Below, one piece after another: positions 1 to 6,961 of a stretch of 40,589 nt of DNA (position 1 is its first letter; every line of letters starts with the position of its first letter). The stretch lies in assembly GCA_023419315.1 (NCBI GenBank), contig JAEZYE010000047.1:1-40589 (forward strand). Direction: 5' to 3'. The notes beneath the pieces were generated by a model. It had not been told where the DNA came from. It saw only the letters and a program-made list of their open reading frames with translations, and made no database searches. This stretch comes from Pseudomonadota bacterium (GTDB lineage: Bacteria > Pseudomonadota > Gammaproteobacteria > Xanthomonadales > Xanthomonadaceae). The position numbers and the translations under genes were made by a program.

Positions 1-40
1 GCCCACGCGGGGCCCGATGCTTGAAACCTGTTGCGTGAAG

Positions 41-68
41 ATCACGCCACCGACCTCGATGGCGTGAT
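41..68 (-). terminator. Possible hairpin downstream of the TonB-dependent receptor
   Basis: ATCACGCCA at 41-49 is the exact reverse complement of TGGCGTGAT at 60-68, giving a 9-bp stem with a 10-nt loop just past the receptor stop codon. There is no real T-run after the stem on the minus strand, so it is at best a weak or assisted terminator. Bases 1-40 show no assignable gene; they may be the edge of a feature lying outside the window. Confidence 0.35.
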
Positions 69-76
69 GCGACGGC

Positions 77-2869
77 TTACAGCTCGTAACGGAAGCCAAC
101 CAGGAACTGGCGGCCGTACTCGGTGTATTCCTCCGGGAACAGCAGCGTGCCGGGCGCAGACGACGACGAACTGATCTGCGTGCGGAACGGTTCGTTGTTG
201 ACGTTGTTGACCTGGAACAGCAGCGACAAACCGTTGAGGCTGCTGGTTTCCGGGAAGTCGTAGCTCAACTGCAGATCGATCACGCGCTCCGGCATGGTGA
301 AGCGATAGGTGCGCTGGCCGAACAGCGAGCTGTACTCGCCGCGGTACGAATCGCGGTAGCGCTGGCTGACGCGTGCGGAGAAACCGCTGTCGGCTTCGTA
401 ATACAACGTCGCGTTGTAGACGAGCTTGGACAGGCCCGGAATGGTGTCGGTGCTGGAGCCGCCCGGACCGTCGGGGTCGATCGACGATTCGGTGTACGAC
501 GCGTTCAACTGCGCGCCGAAGCCGTCCAGCGCATCCCAGAACAGCTCGCCGGCCAGCGAAGCGCTGAGTTCGGCACCGCGCATGTAGCCGCCTTCGCCGT
601 TGGCCCAGGTCGTGTAGCGGCCGTAGGGCGAAGTGGCAGGGCGACCGCTGTTGGCGTAACCGCTGAAGTCCCAGTTCTCGAAGGTCTGCTGGTAGACGTA
701 GCTTTCCAGATCCTTGTAGAACAGCGCGAGCGACAGGTAGCTGGCGTCGCCGATGTACTTCTCCAGCGACAGATCCACGGCATTGGCGCGATAGGGCTCC
801 AGCCGCGGGTTGCCGCCGTTGCCGCTCCATTCGGCCGGGCCCGTGGTCGGCACGCTGGCCGAACTGGCCGCGCTGAGGTAGTTGATCGGCGGACGCATCA
901 AGGTCTTGGCCGCGCCGAGGCGCACCATCCAGCCCTCGCCGAAATCAGCGACGAGATTCAGGCTCGGCAGGATGTCGCCGTACTTGGAGCCCAGCTTCTG
1001 CGATCCGATGATGGCGTTGTTGCTGGCATTGAACGCCGTCGAGGACTGATCGGAGCGGACGTACTGCACGCCGACGTTGCCGCGCAGGCGGATGCGTTCG
1101 GTCACATCCATGTCCAGGTTGGCCTTCGCATAGAAGGTGGTGATGTCCTCGTCGACCGTGTAGTCCTTCAACAGATCGTTGTTGTCTTCGCTGATGTGGA
1201 CGTTGTAGTACTGGCCCAGCACGGCGCGCGGGTCATAGGTCAGCACGTTACCCATGCCGAGGAAGTTCAGCGAGGTGGGGTTGCGCAGGTACTGCGATCC
1301 CACTGCGGTCGGCGTGCGGCCGTCCGGCAGGTCGGCGAAGTACACATCGGCGCGCTTGAACTTGCTGCGACGGGTGAAGTTGACGCCCAGGTCATAGCTG
1401 CGCAGGAAGTCGGAGGACTCGATGTCGCGGGTGAACTGGAAGCGCGCGGACTTCAGCTCGTCTTCCTGCCACGAGTTCTCCATGCGGCCGTCGTGGTTGT
1501 AGTTCTGCGGATCCGACAGCAGCACCGTGGACGGGTTGGACATGTCGGCCACCGAGTGCCAACCGAAACGGTTGTACAGCGGGAAGTTGAAGTCCATGTT
1601 CGTCGGCGTGGTCATGCCGGCGTAGGTTTCCAGCACGGACTGCTCGCGATCGGCCTTGGAGTAGCTCAGGTCGAGCGTGAACGTCATCGGATCCAGCTTG
1701 TAGCTGGTGTTCCAGCCGACCGAGGTCAGCTTGTCTTCGCGCGTGTTGTTGTCGTTGCGCACGATGGGCTGCACGCCGACCAGCGTGCCGCTGGTCGCCA
1801 CCGGATAGCCGTGGAAATTGCTGATGCCCAGGTTGGCGTAACCCACCGAACTGCCGGCATCGTTGGTGAACCACGGATCGTTGTTCGACATCAGGCCGCG
1901 CATGAGCTCGTTCTGTTCGAACTTCGAGTAGTACACGTCGACGATGCTGTGCAGGCGATCGTTGGGCTTGAACTCGAGTACGCCCATCACGCCGTCGCGG
2001 GTCAGTTCGCGCGACTTCACCCAGCCTTCCACGCCCTGCAACAGGATCGTGTCGTCGGTCGGGCGACCATTCTGCGCCGGGGCGCTCCAACCGTTCAACG
2101 TCGCACCGCTGGCCCACCACCACTGCTTGTAGTGGCGTTCCTGGAACGGCGAATTCAGGCGCGCGACGCCGAGCGCAACACCGATGGTGTCTTCGGCGAA
2201 CTGGTCGACGTAGGACGCGGCGATGCGATAGCCCTTGTCCCAACCGCCCGAGGTGATGTCACCCAGCGAGTTGTATTCGCCCTGTCCGCTGAAGATCACG
2301 CGGCGCTCGCCGAAGCTGAGCGGGCGAATCGTCTGCAGATCCACGGTGCCCGACAGGCCCTGGCCGACGAGCGTGGCGTCCGGCGTCTTGTAGACCACGA
2401 CGGAGTTGATCAGTTCGGACGGATACTGGTCGAACTCGACGCCACGGCTGTCGCCGGTGCTGACCTGTTCACGGCCGTTGAGCAGCGTGCCGGCAAACTG
2501 CTCGGACATGCCGCGGATGTTGATGACCTGCGAGCGGCCGTCGACGCGCTGCGTCGCCAGGCCCGGCAGGCGGGAGATGGAGTCGGCGATGCTGATGTCC
2601 GGAAGCTTGCCGATGTCTTCGGCCGAAATCGCTTCGACGATCGAGGTCGATTCGTTCTTGGTCTCGACCGCACTGGCGATGGCGGCGCGGATGCCGGTCA
2701 CGCGCACCGCGTCCAGCGTCTCCACGTCGCCACTCTGCGGCTGTGCGTCCTGCGCATGCGCGGTGCCGATCGAGATCAGGGCCAGCAGGCACGCCGAGGC
2801 GAGTTTCTGCGGGCGAAGGGAGGAGCGTTGCAGCGCGCGAGCGCGAAAATTCGTCTTGGATGAAGTCAT
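77..2869 (-). CDS. TonB-dependent receptor (Caulobacter type), probable glucan or oligosaccharide uptake
   Basis: This 930-residue outer-membrane receptor probably imports a carbohydrate into the periplasm using TonB-transmitted energy. An N-terminal signal peptide ends near residue 39 (...GTAHA-QDA). A TonB-box-like stretch follows (ETLDAVRVTGIR, about 50-61), then a plug domain with the subfamily pattern IGKLPDISIADSISRLPGL, and a long beta-barrel rich in aromatic residues to the C-terminus (FLVGFRYEL). The reading frame is open upstream, but the ATG at 2869 is chosen because it precedes the signal peptide and follows GGAGAGG. Plug pattern and length fit the family often found in sugar-utilisation loci. 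The divergent GH30 enzyme and nearby symporter support a beta-glucan-type substrate, which is inference. A palindromic operator overlaps its promoter. I saw no frameshift. Confidence 0.93.
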   Translation of the reverse strand: MTSSKTNFRARALQRSSLRPQKLASACLLALISIGTAHAQDAQPQSGDVETLDAVRVTGIRAAIASAVETKNESTSIVEAISAEDIGKLPDISIADSISRLPGLATQRVDGRSQVINIRGMSEQFAGTLLNGREQVSTGDSRGVEFDQYPSELINSVVVYKTPDATLVGQGLSGTVDLQTIRPLSFGERRVIFSGQGEYNSLGDITSGGWDKGYRIAASYVDQFAEDTIGVALGVARLNSPFQERHYKQWWWASGATLNGWSAPAQNGRPTDDTILLQGVEGWVKSRELTRDGVMGVLEFKPNDRLHSIVDVYYSKFEQNELMRGLMSNNDPWFTNDAGSSVGYANLGISNFHGYPVATSGTLVGVQPIVRNDNNTREDKLTSVGWNTSYKLDPMTFTLDLSYSKADREQSVLETYAGMTTPTNMDFNFPLYNRFGWHSVADMSNPSTVLLSDPQNYNHDGRMENSWQEDELKSARFQFTRDIESSDFLRSYDLGVNFTRRSKFKRADVYFADLPDGRTPTAVGSQYLRNPTSLNFLGMGNVLTYDPRAVLGQYYNVHISEDNNDLLKDYTVDEDITTFYAKANLDMDVTERIRLRGNVGVQYVRSDQSSTAFNASNNAIIGSQKLGSKYGDILPSLNLVADFGEGWMVRLGAAKTLMRPPINYLSAASSASVPTTGPAEWSGNGGNPRLEPYRANAVDLSLEKYIGDASYLSLALFYKDLESYVYQQTFENWDFSGYANSGRPATSPYGRYTTWANGEGGYMRGAELSASLAGELFWDALDGFGAQLNASYTESSIDPDGPGGSSTDTIPGLSKLVYNATLYYEADSGFSARVSQRYRDSYRGEYSSLFGQRTYRFTMPERVIDLQLSYDFPETSSLNGLSLLFQVNNVNNEPFRTQISSSSSAPGTLLFPEEYTEYGRQFLVGFRYEL

Positions 2870-2892
2870 GGCGGCCCTCTCCGGCCATTTGT

Positions 2893-2906
2893 TGACAGCG
2901 CTGTCA
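2893..2906. promoter_or_regulatory. LacI-type operator at the receptor promoter
   Basis: The 14-bp sequence TGACAGCGCTGTCA is a perfect palindrome with a central CG, the hallmark of LacI-family operators. It lies 24 bp upstream of the receptor start and covers part of the predicted -10 element. The identical 14-mer recurs at 6334-6347 before the symporter gene. Repression by a LacI-type sugar-responsive regulator is inferred; no such regulator is encoded in the window. Confidence 0.75.
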
Positions 2907-2932
2907 TACTGTCGCCCAATGCGGATTGTCAA
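2903..2932 (-). promoter_or_regulatory. Predicted sigma-70 promoter of the TonB-dependent receptor
   Basis: On the minus strand a consensus -35 TTGACA (2932-2927) is followed after 18 bp by TATGAC (2908-2903) as a -10. The operator palindrome at 2893-2906 overlaps the -10 and the expected start site, a normal arrangement for repression. The transcript start is not measured; this is read from the sequence. Confidence 0.6.
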
Positions 2933-3079
2933 ATTTTCGTTTTTCGATGTCCGGAGCGATAACACCAATTTCAATCCAGACAATCGATTAGTGTGATTTC
3001 GAACTCGATATCCGCTGCAATGCAGCATCCGCCCTGCGCGGATTTGCACCCGTTTTTCTTGCTGTCCGGGAGGGCCCAC

Positions 3080-4537
3080 ATGAAGCAACGTCCCCGCAAG
3101 CCCGTCTTGCGCCTCACCCAACGGTGGCTGTGTGTCGCGCTGGCCGCCGCCGCATCCTGCGCGTCGGCCCAGACGTCCGGCGCACAACACGTGCAGGCCT
3201 GGGTCACCACATCCGACCATCGCCAGGCGCTCGAACCCCAGCAAGCCATCGCGTTCAGCCGCAGCGAACCGAAGGGCATCGCGATCACCATCGATCCGGA
3301 GCAACGCCACCAGGCCATGGTCGGTTTCGGCGCATCGATCACCGATTCCTCCGCGTGGCTCATCCAGCACCGCATGTCGTCAGTGCAGCGCGAAGCGCTC
3401 CTGCGCGAGTTGTTCGGCCGGGAAGACAACGGCCTCGGCCTGAGCTTCAGCCGCCTGACCATCGGCGCCTCTGATTTCTCGCGGCATCACTACAGCCTGG
3501 ATGATCCGCCGGGCGGCCAGCCGGATCCCGCACTCGAACATTTCAGCATCGAGCCCAATCGGGATGACGTCATTCCGGTGACGCGCGCCGCGCTGGCGAT
3601 CAACCCGCGCCTGCAGGTGATGGCCTCGCCGTGGAGCGCGCCGGCGTGGATGAAATCGAACAACAGCCTGATCCAGGGCACGCTGCAACCCGAGCACTAC
3701 GACGCGTTTGCCCGCTACCTGCTCAAGTTCGTCGACGCGTATGCGGCCGAGGGCATTCCGATTTTCGCGCTGACCGTGCAGAACGAGCCGGACTTCGAGC
3801 CGGGCGACTATCCGGGCATGCGGCTCAACGCATCGGCGCGCGCACGTTTCATCGGCGACCACCTCGGCCCGCTGCTCGCGCAGCGCCCGAACCCGCCGCA
3901 GATCTTCGATTGGGACCACAACTGGGACAAGCCTGAAGAACCGCTGGGCGTGTTGGCGGATGCAGCTGCCAATCGCCATGTTTCGGCAGTCGCATGGCAT
4001 TGCTACGGCGGCGATGTGAAGGCGCAGACGCCGGTGCGCGATGCGTATCCGGACAAGGATGTGTACATGACCGAATGCTCCGGCGGCAGCTGGGAGCCGG
4101 TCATCAGTGGTGGCCTGACCTTGCAGGCACGCCAGCAGGTCATCCAGACCACCCGCCACTGGGCGCGCGGCGTGCTGTTCTGGAACCTGGCGCTGGACGA
4201 GAACGGCGGCCCGCATGCCGGCGGATGCGGTACCTGCCGGGGCGTGGTGACGATCAACTCGGTCACCGGCAAGGTCAGCCGCAACGACGAGTACTACGCG
4301 CTCGCGCACGCGAGCCGTTTCGTCCGGCAAGGCGCGCGGCGCATTACCTCCACCGAAACCGGCAGCGGGATCGACAACGTCGCCTTCCGCAACGAGGACG
4401 ACGGATCCATCGCATTGATCGTCACCAACTCGGCGCAGAAGCCACAGCGGATCGCGGTGAACGAAGGCGAGCGCCGTTTCAGCTACACGTTGCCGGCGCG
4501 CAGCCTGGCCACGTTCGTCTGGCAGTCCGACGACTGA
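3080..4537 (+). CDS. Secreted GH30 glycoside hydrolase (glucosylceramidase / beta-1,6-glucanase type)
   Basis: This 485-residue exported enzyme belongs to glycoside hydrolase family 30, retaining enzymes that cleave beta-glucosidic bonds. The signal peptide spans residues 1 to about 31 (WLCVALAAAASCASAQ). The catalytic barrel begins at about residue 80 (VGFGASITDSSAW). The acid/base is E236 in VQNEPDF and the nucleophile is E332 in MTECSGG. The C-terminal stretch, from about 425, looks like the usual beta-sandwich. The ATG at 3080 is preferred over in-frame starts further upstream because GGGAGGG lies just before it and it directly precedes the signal peptide. The TECSGG and GCGTCRGVVTIN patterns suit GH30 subfamily 1 or 3. 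Endo-beta-1,6-glucanase is plausible given the receptor and symporter alongside, but the substrate is not proven by sequence. Confidence 0.92.
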   Translation: MKQRPRKPVLRLTQRWLCVALAAAASCASAQTSGAQHVQAWVTTSDHRQALEPQQAIAFSRSEPKGIAITIDPEQRHQAMVGFGASITDSSAWLIQHRMSSVQREALLRELFGREDNGLGLSFSRLTIGASDFSRHHYSLDDPPGGQPDPALEHFSIEPNRDDVIPVTRAALAINPRLQVMASPWSAPAWMKSNNSLIQGTLQPEHYDAFARYLLKFVDAYAAEGIPIFALTVQNEPDFEPGDYPGMRLNASARARFIGDHLGPLLAQRPNPPQIFDWDHNWDKPEEPLGVLADAAANRHVSAVAWHCYGGDVKAQTPVRDAYPDKDVYMTECSGGSWEPVISGGLTLQARQQVIQTTRHWARGVLFWNLALDENGGPHAGGCGTCRGVVTINSVTGKVSRNDEYYALAHASRFVRQGARRITSTETGSGIDNVAFRNEDDGSIALIVTNSAQKPQRIAVNEGERRFSYTLPARSLATFVWQSDD

Positions 4538-4564
4538 ACCACGTCATACGTTCGCCGGAAAATG

Positions 4565-4594
4565 AAAATCCCCTCCCATGGAGGGGATTTTTTT
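4565..4594. terminator. Bidirectional rho-independent terminator
   Basis: The 12-bp stem AAAATCCCCTCC / GGAGGGGATTTT (4565-4576 and 4580-4591) has a 3-nt loop. It is flanked by a T-run on the plus strand and an A-run that becomes a T-run on the minus strand. It sits between the convergent GH30 and symporter genes and can terminate both. Confidence 0.9.
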
Positions 4595-4620
4595 GCTCGT
4601 CGCGGATCGCCGCGACGCAA

Positions 4621-6186
4621 TTACCAGAACAGGGTGTAGAGCGCGATCAGGATCGCGATGACGCCAATGGAGCCGATGTTGAAGATGCTGCCCGTCCGGT
4701 AGTCGACATCGTCGGTGCGGATGAAATCCTTGCCCTCCGCGCGCGGGGTCATCAGCGACACGACAACTGCAAGCGCCAGCGCCAGCAGGAACACCAGGCC
4801 CACGCGATCGATGAAGGGCAGCGAGGGCCATGCAAGCTTGAGCACGATCGACAGTACGAACGAGCCGATGGCCGCGGACAACGCACCCGCTTCGTTCGCA
4901 CGTTTCCAGAACAGCCCGAGGACGAAGATCACCACGATGCCCGGCGTGAAGAACCCGGTGTATTCCTGGATGTACTGGAAGCCCTGATCGAAGCTTCCCA
5001 GCAGCGGGCGCGCGGTCAGGATGCCGAGGATCACCGCCACCGTGGCGGCGATGCGGCCGACCTTCACCAGCCTGGCTTCACTCGGCGCTTCACCGCGACG
5101 CTTGGCGTAGAAGTCGAGCGTGAAGATGGTCGCCACCGAATTGATCTTCGAGGCCAGCGACGCCACGATCGCCGCCACCAGCGCCGCGAACACGAGGCCG
5201 AGGATGCCGGTGGGCAGCAAGCGCATCATCGTCGGATACGCCTGGTCCGGCTTGTCGAGGCCGGGCGACAGCACCACCGCCGCGATGCCCGGCAACACCA
5301 CGATCACCGGCATCAGCAGCTTCAGGAACGCCGCGAACAGCACGCCGCGCTGCGCCTCGCCGATGCTCTTGGCCGCCAGCGCGCGCTGGATGATGTACTG
5401 GTTGAAGCCCCAGTAGCTGACATTCATGATCCACATGCCGCCAATCAGCACGCTGATGCCGGGCAGATCCTTGTAGAAGGGATTGTCCTTGCTGAGGATC
5501 ATCTCGAAATGTTCGGGATGCTGTGCCCAGAGTTTCTGGAATCCGGCGACGACGCCCGCGCCTTCACCGATCTGGTTGAGCGTCAGGCCTGCCACCAGCA
5601 ATCCACCGAGCACCAGCAGCGACACCTGCACGATGTCGGTGAGCGCAACTGCCTTCAGGCCGCCATACAACTGGTAGATCAGCGCGAACACGCCCAGCAG
5701 CGCGAGCGCCAGCATCTGGTCCATGCCGGTCACCTGGTTCACCGCAATCGAACCCAGCCACAGGATCGAGGTCAGGTTGACGAACACGTACAAGCCCAGC
5801 CAGAACAACGCCATCAAGGTGCGGATCTTCGTGCCGTAGCGCTGTTCGAGGAACTGCGGCATCGTGTAGATGCCGTTGCGCAGGAACACCGGCAGGAAGA
5901 ACTTGCCGACGATCAGCAGCGTCAGCGCCGCCATCCATTCGTAGGACGCGATCGCCAGGCCGATCGCATAGCCCGAGCCGGACATGCCGATGATCTGTTC
6001 GGCGGAAATGTTCGCCGCGATCAGCGATGCGCCGATGGCCCACCAGGGCAACGACTTGCTGGCGAGGAAGTAGTCCTTCGCGTCTTTCTGGTGGCCCGAT
6101 TTCTCGCGCGAAACCCATTGCGCAAGGATGAAGATGCCGGCCAGGTAGGCCAGGACGATGCCGATATCGAGGGTGGACAATTCCAC
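4621..6186 (-). CDS. Sodium/solute symporter family transporter, SglT-like sugar uptake
   Basis: This 521-residue inner-membrane protein belongs to the sodium:solute symporter (SSS) family, galactose/glucose branch, and would carry the sugar released in the periplasm into the cytoplasm with Na+. It is hydrophobic throughout, with roughly 14 membrane segments. Recognisable stretches include SAEQIIGMSGSGYAIGLAIA near the N-terminus and PALVAAIVASLASKINS-like residues (ALVAAIVASLASKINSVAT) in the middle, where the family has its Na+ site. The GTG at 6186 is chosen because GGGAG lies 8 nt upstream and the first membrane segment follows at once; the frame is open 23 codons further up but that extension is hydrophilic and unlike the family. 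A palindromic operator 148 bp upstream matches the one at the receptor promoter, so all three left-hand genes likely serve one sugar pathway. Confidence 0.92.
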   Translation of the reverse strand: MELSTLDIGIVLAYLAGIFILAQWVSREKSGHQKDAKDYFLASKSLPWWAIGASLIAANISAEQIIGMSGSGYAIGLAIASYEWMAALTLLIVGKFFLPVFLRNGIYTMPQFLEQRYGTKIRTLMALFWLGLYVFVNLTSILWLGSIAVNQVTGMDQMLALALLGVFALIYQLYGGLKAVALTDIVQVSLLVLGGLLVAGLTLNQIGEGAGVVAGFQKLWAQHPEHFEMILSKDNPFYKDLPGISVLIGGMWIMNVSYWGFNQYIIQRALAAKSIGEAQRGVLFAAFLKLLMPVIVVLPGIAAVVLSPGLDKPDQAYPTMMRLLPTGILGLVFAALVAAIVASLASKINSVATIFTLDFYAKRRGEAPSEARLVKVGRIAATVAVILGILTARPLLGSFDQGFQYIQEYTGFFTPGIVVIFVLGLFWKRANEAGALSAAIGSFVLSIVLKLAWPSLPFIDRVGLVFLLALALAVVVSLMTPRAEGKDFIRTDDVDYRTGSIFNIGSIGVIAILIALYTLFW

Positions 6187-6333
6187 TGCGAGGCTCCCGT
6201 GCGGTGACGACGTTCCGCAGGATGCGACAGCGCGTTGCGGATGCAGAGTTCGCATGCGCGGAGCGGCGTCGAATCAGCGCGGATGAGTGATGCGTTTCCC
6301 CGCCATCGCACAGGACAGCCCGTCCCGCCTTGA

Positions 6334-6352
6334 TGACAGCGCTGTCAGAATA
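6334..6352 (-). promoter_or_regulatory. LacI-type operator with adjacent -10 element, symporter promoter
   Basis: The perfect palindrome TGACAGCGCTGTCA occupies 6334-6347, identical to the site at 2893-2906. On the minus strand TATTCT (6352-6347) abuts it as a plausible -10; the -35 is weak. As at the receptor promoter, the operator lies directly at the -10 and start region. The remaining bases between 6187 and 6457 form the symporter leader and the spacer to the next gene; I see no gene there. Confidence 0.7.
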
Positions 6353-6457
6353 CGCATCGGACTTCCAATTGCATCGTGCGTTGCACCATGCTTTCCGGCC
6401 GCTCCCGCCAGCCTCCCGACTTCGCAATCGAGGTGGCCATCGCGCACGTAGCGACGA

Positions 6458-6913
6458 TTACCTGTCGAGCTTCGCGCAGGCCAGTACGTGGTTGTAGTCG
6501 CTCGTCATGCAGCGATAGAACGCCTGCCGCCCACCGCTCGAGGCTTCGCAATCCTGCACGGTCAGCGTCTCCAGTTGCGCACGCAGCGGCGCAGCGGTCG
6601 CTTCGTAATCGGTGCGACTGAGATAGCCGCCCTGCATGTTGCGCTCGCCGACTTCGAGCATGGTGTCTACGCCCCAGCGTGCATTCTCCACCGCTTTCGG
6701 GCAGGACAACGCCACATCATCGTGCCGGATCTCCAGCATCTGTGCGGCGATGGCACTGACGTCGGCCTGCACCTGCTCCGGCAACGCGCGCGTGGGTGAA
6801 TCGCCCGCGGCATTCGCGGATGCGTCCGCCGCATCCTGCGCAGCGGCGTGACCGCTGATGAACAGCACTAACGCCGGCGCCCAGAGACACCGCCACCGAT
6901 TCCGTTTCTGCAT
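6458..6913 (-). CDS. Small secreted protein with four cysteines, function unknown
   Basis: This is a 151-residue protein that I cannot assign to a named family. Residues 1 to about 25 form a signal peptide (PALVLFISGHAAAQ), so it is exported. The mature part starts with a low-complexity Ala/Asp stretch (26-45). A mostly helical region follows with cysteines at 71, 122, 135 and 146, enough for two disulfides in the periplasm. The ATG at 6913 is preferred over one eight codons earlier because it begins the signal peptide and follows GGGGGA. It lies 48 bp downstream of nothing on its own strand except the S9 peptidase start side, so it is probably transcribed alone or from the promoter region at 6914-6961. 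No catalytic motif is visible. Confidence 0.75.
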   Translation of the reverse strand: MQKRNRWRCLWAPALVLFISGHAAAQDAADASANAAGDSPTRALPEQVQADVSAIAAQMLEIRHDDVALSCPKAVENARWGVDTMLEVGERNMQGGYLSRTDYEATAAPLRAQLETLTVQDCEASSGGRQAFYRCMTSDYNHVLACAKLDR

Positions 6914-6961
6914 GTCGATCCCCCGAGATCCGGCCATCAGTATAGGCGGCGGGAGCGCGGT

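Noticed and set aside
1196..2863. 555-codon plus-strand frame inside the receptor gene
   Set aside because: Antisense shadow of the receptor; composition rich in Val/Ala/Arg/His with no motif.
2924..2985. Inverted repeat GATTGTC (2924-2930) and GACAATC (2979-2985) between receptor and GH30
   Set aside because: Arms of 7 bp are 48 bp apart and overlap the receptor -35; too weak to call a second operator.
4003..6207. Long plus-strand frame running from GH30 through the symporter gene
   Set aside because: Overlaps two well-supported genes and shows no family signature; it continues because stop codons are rare at this GC content.
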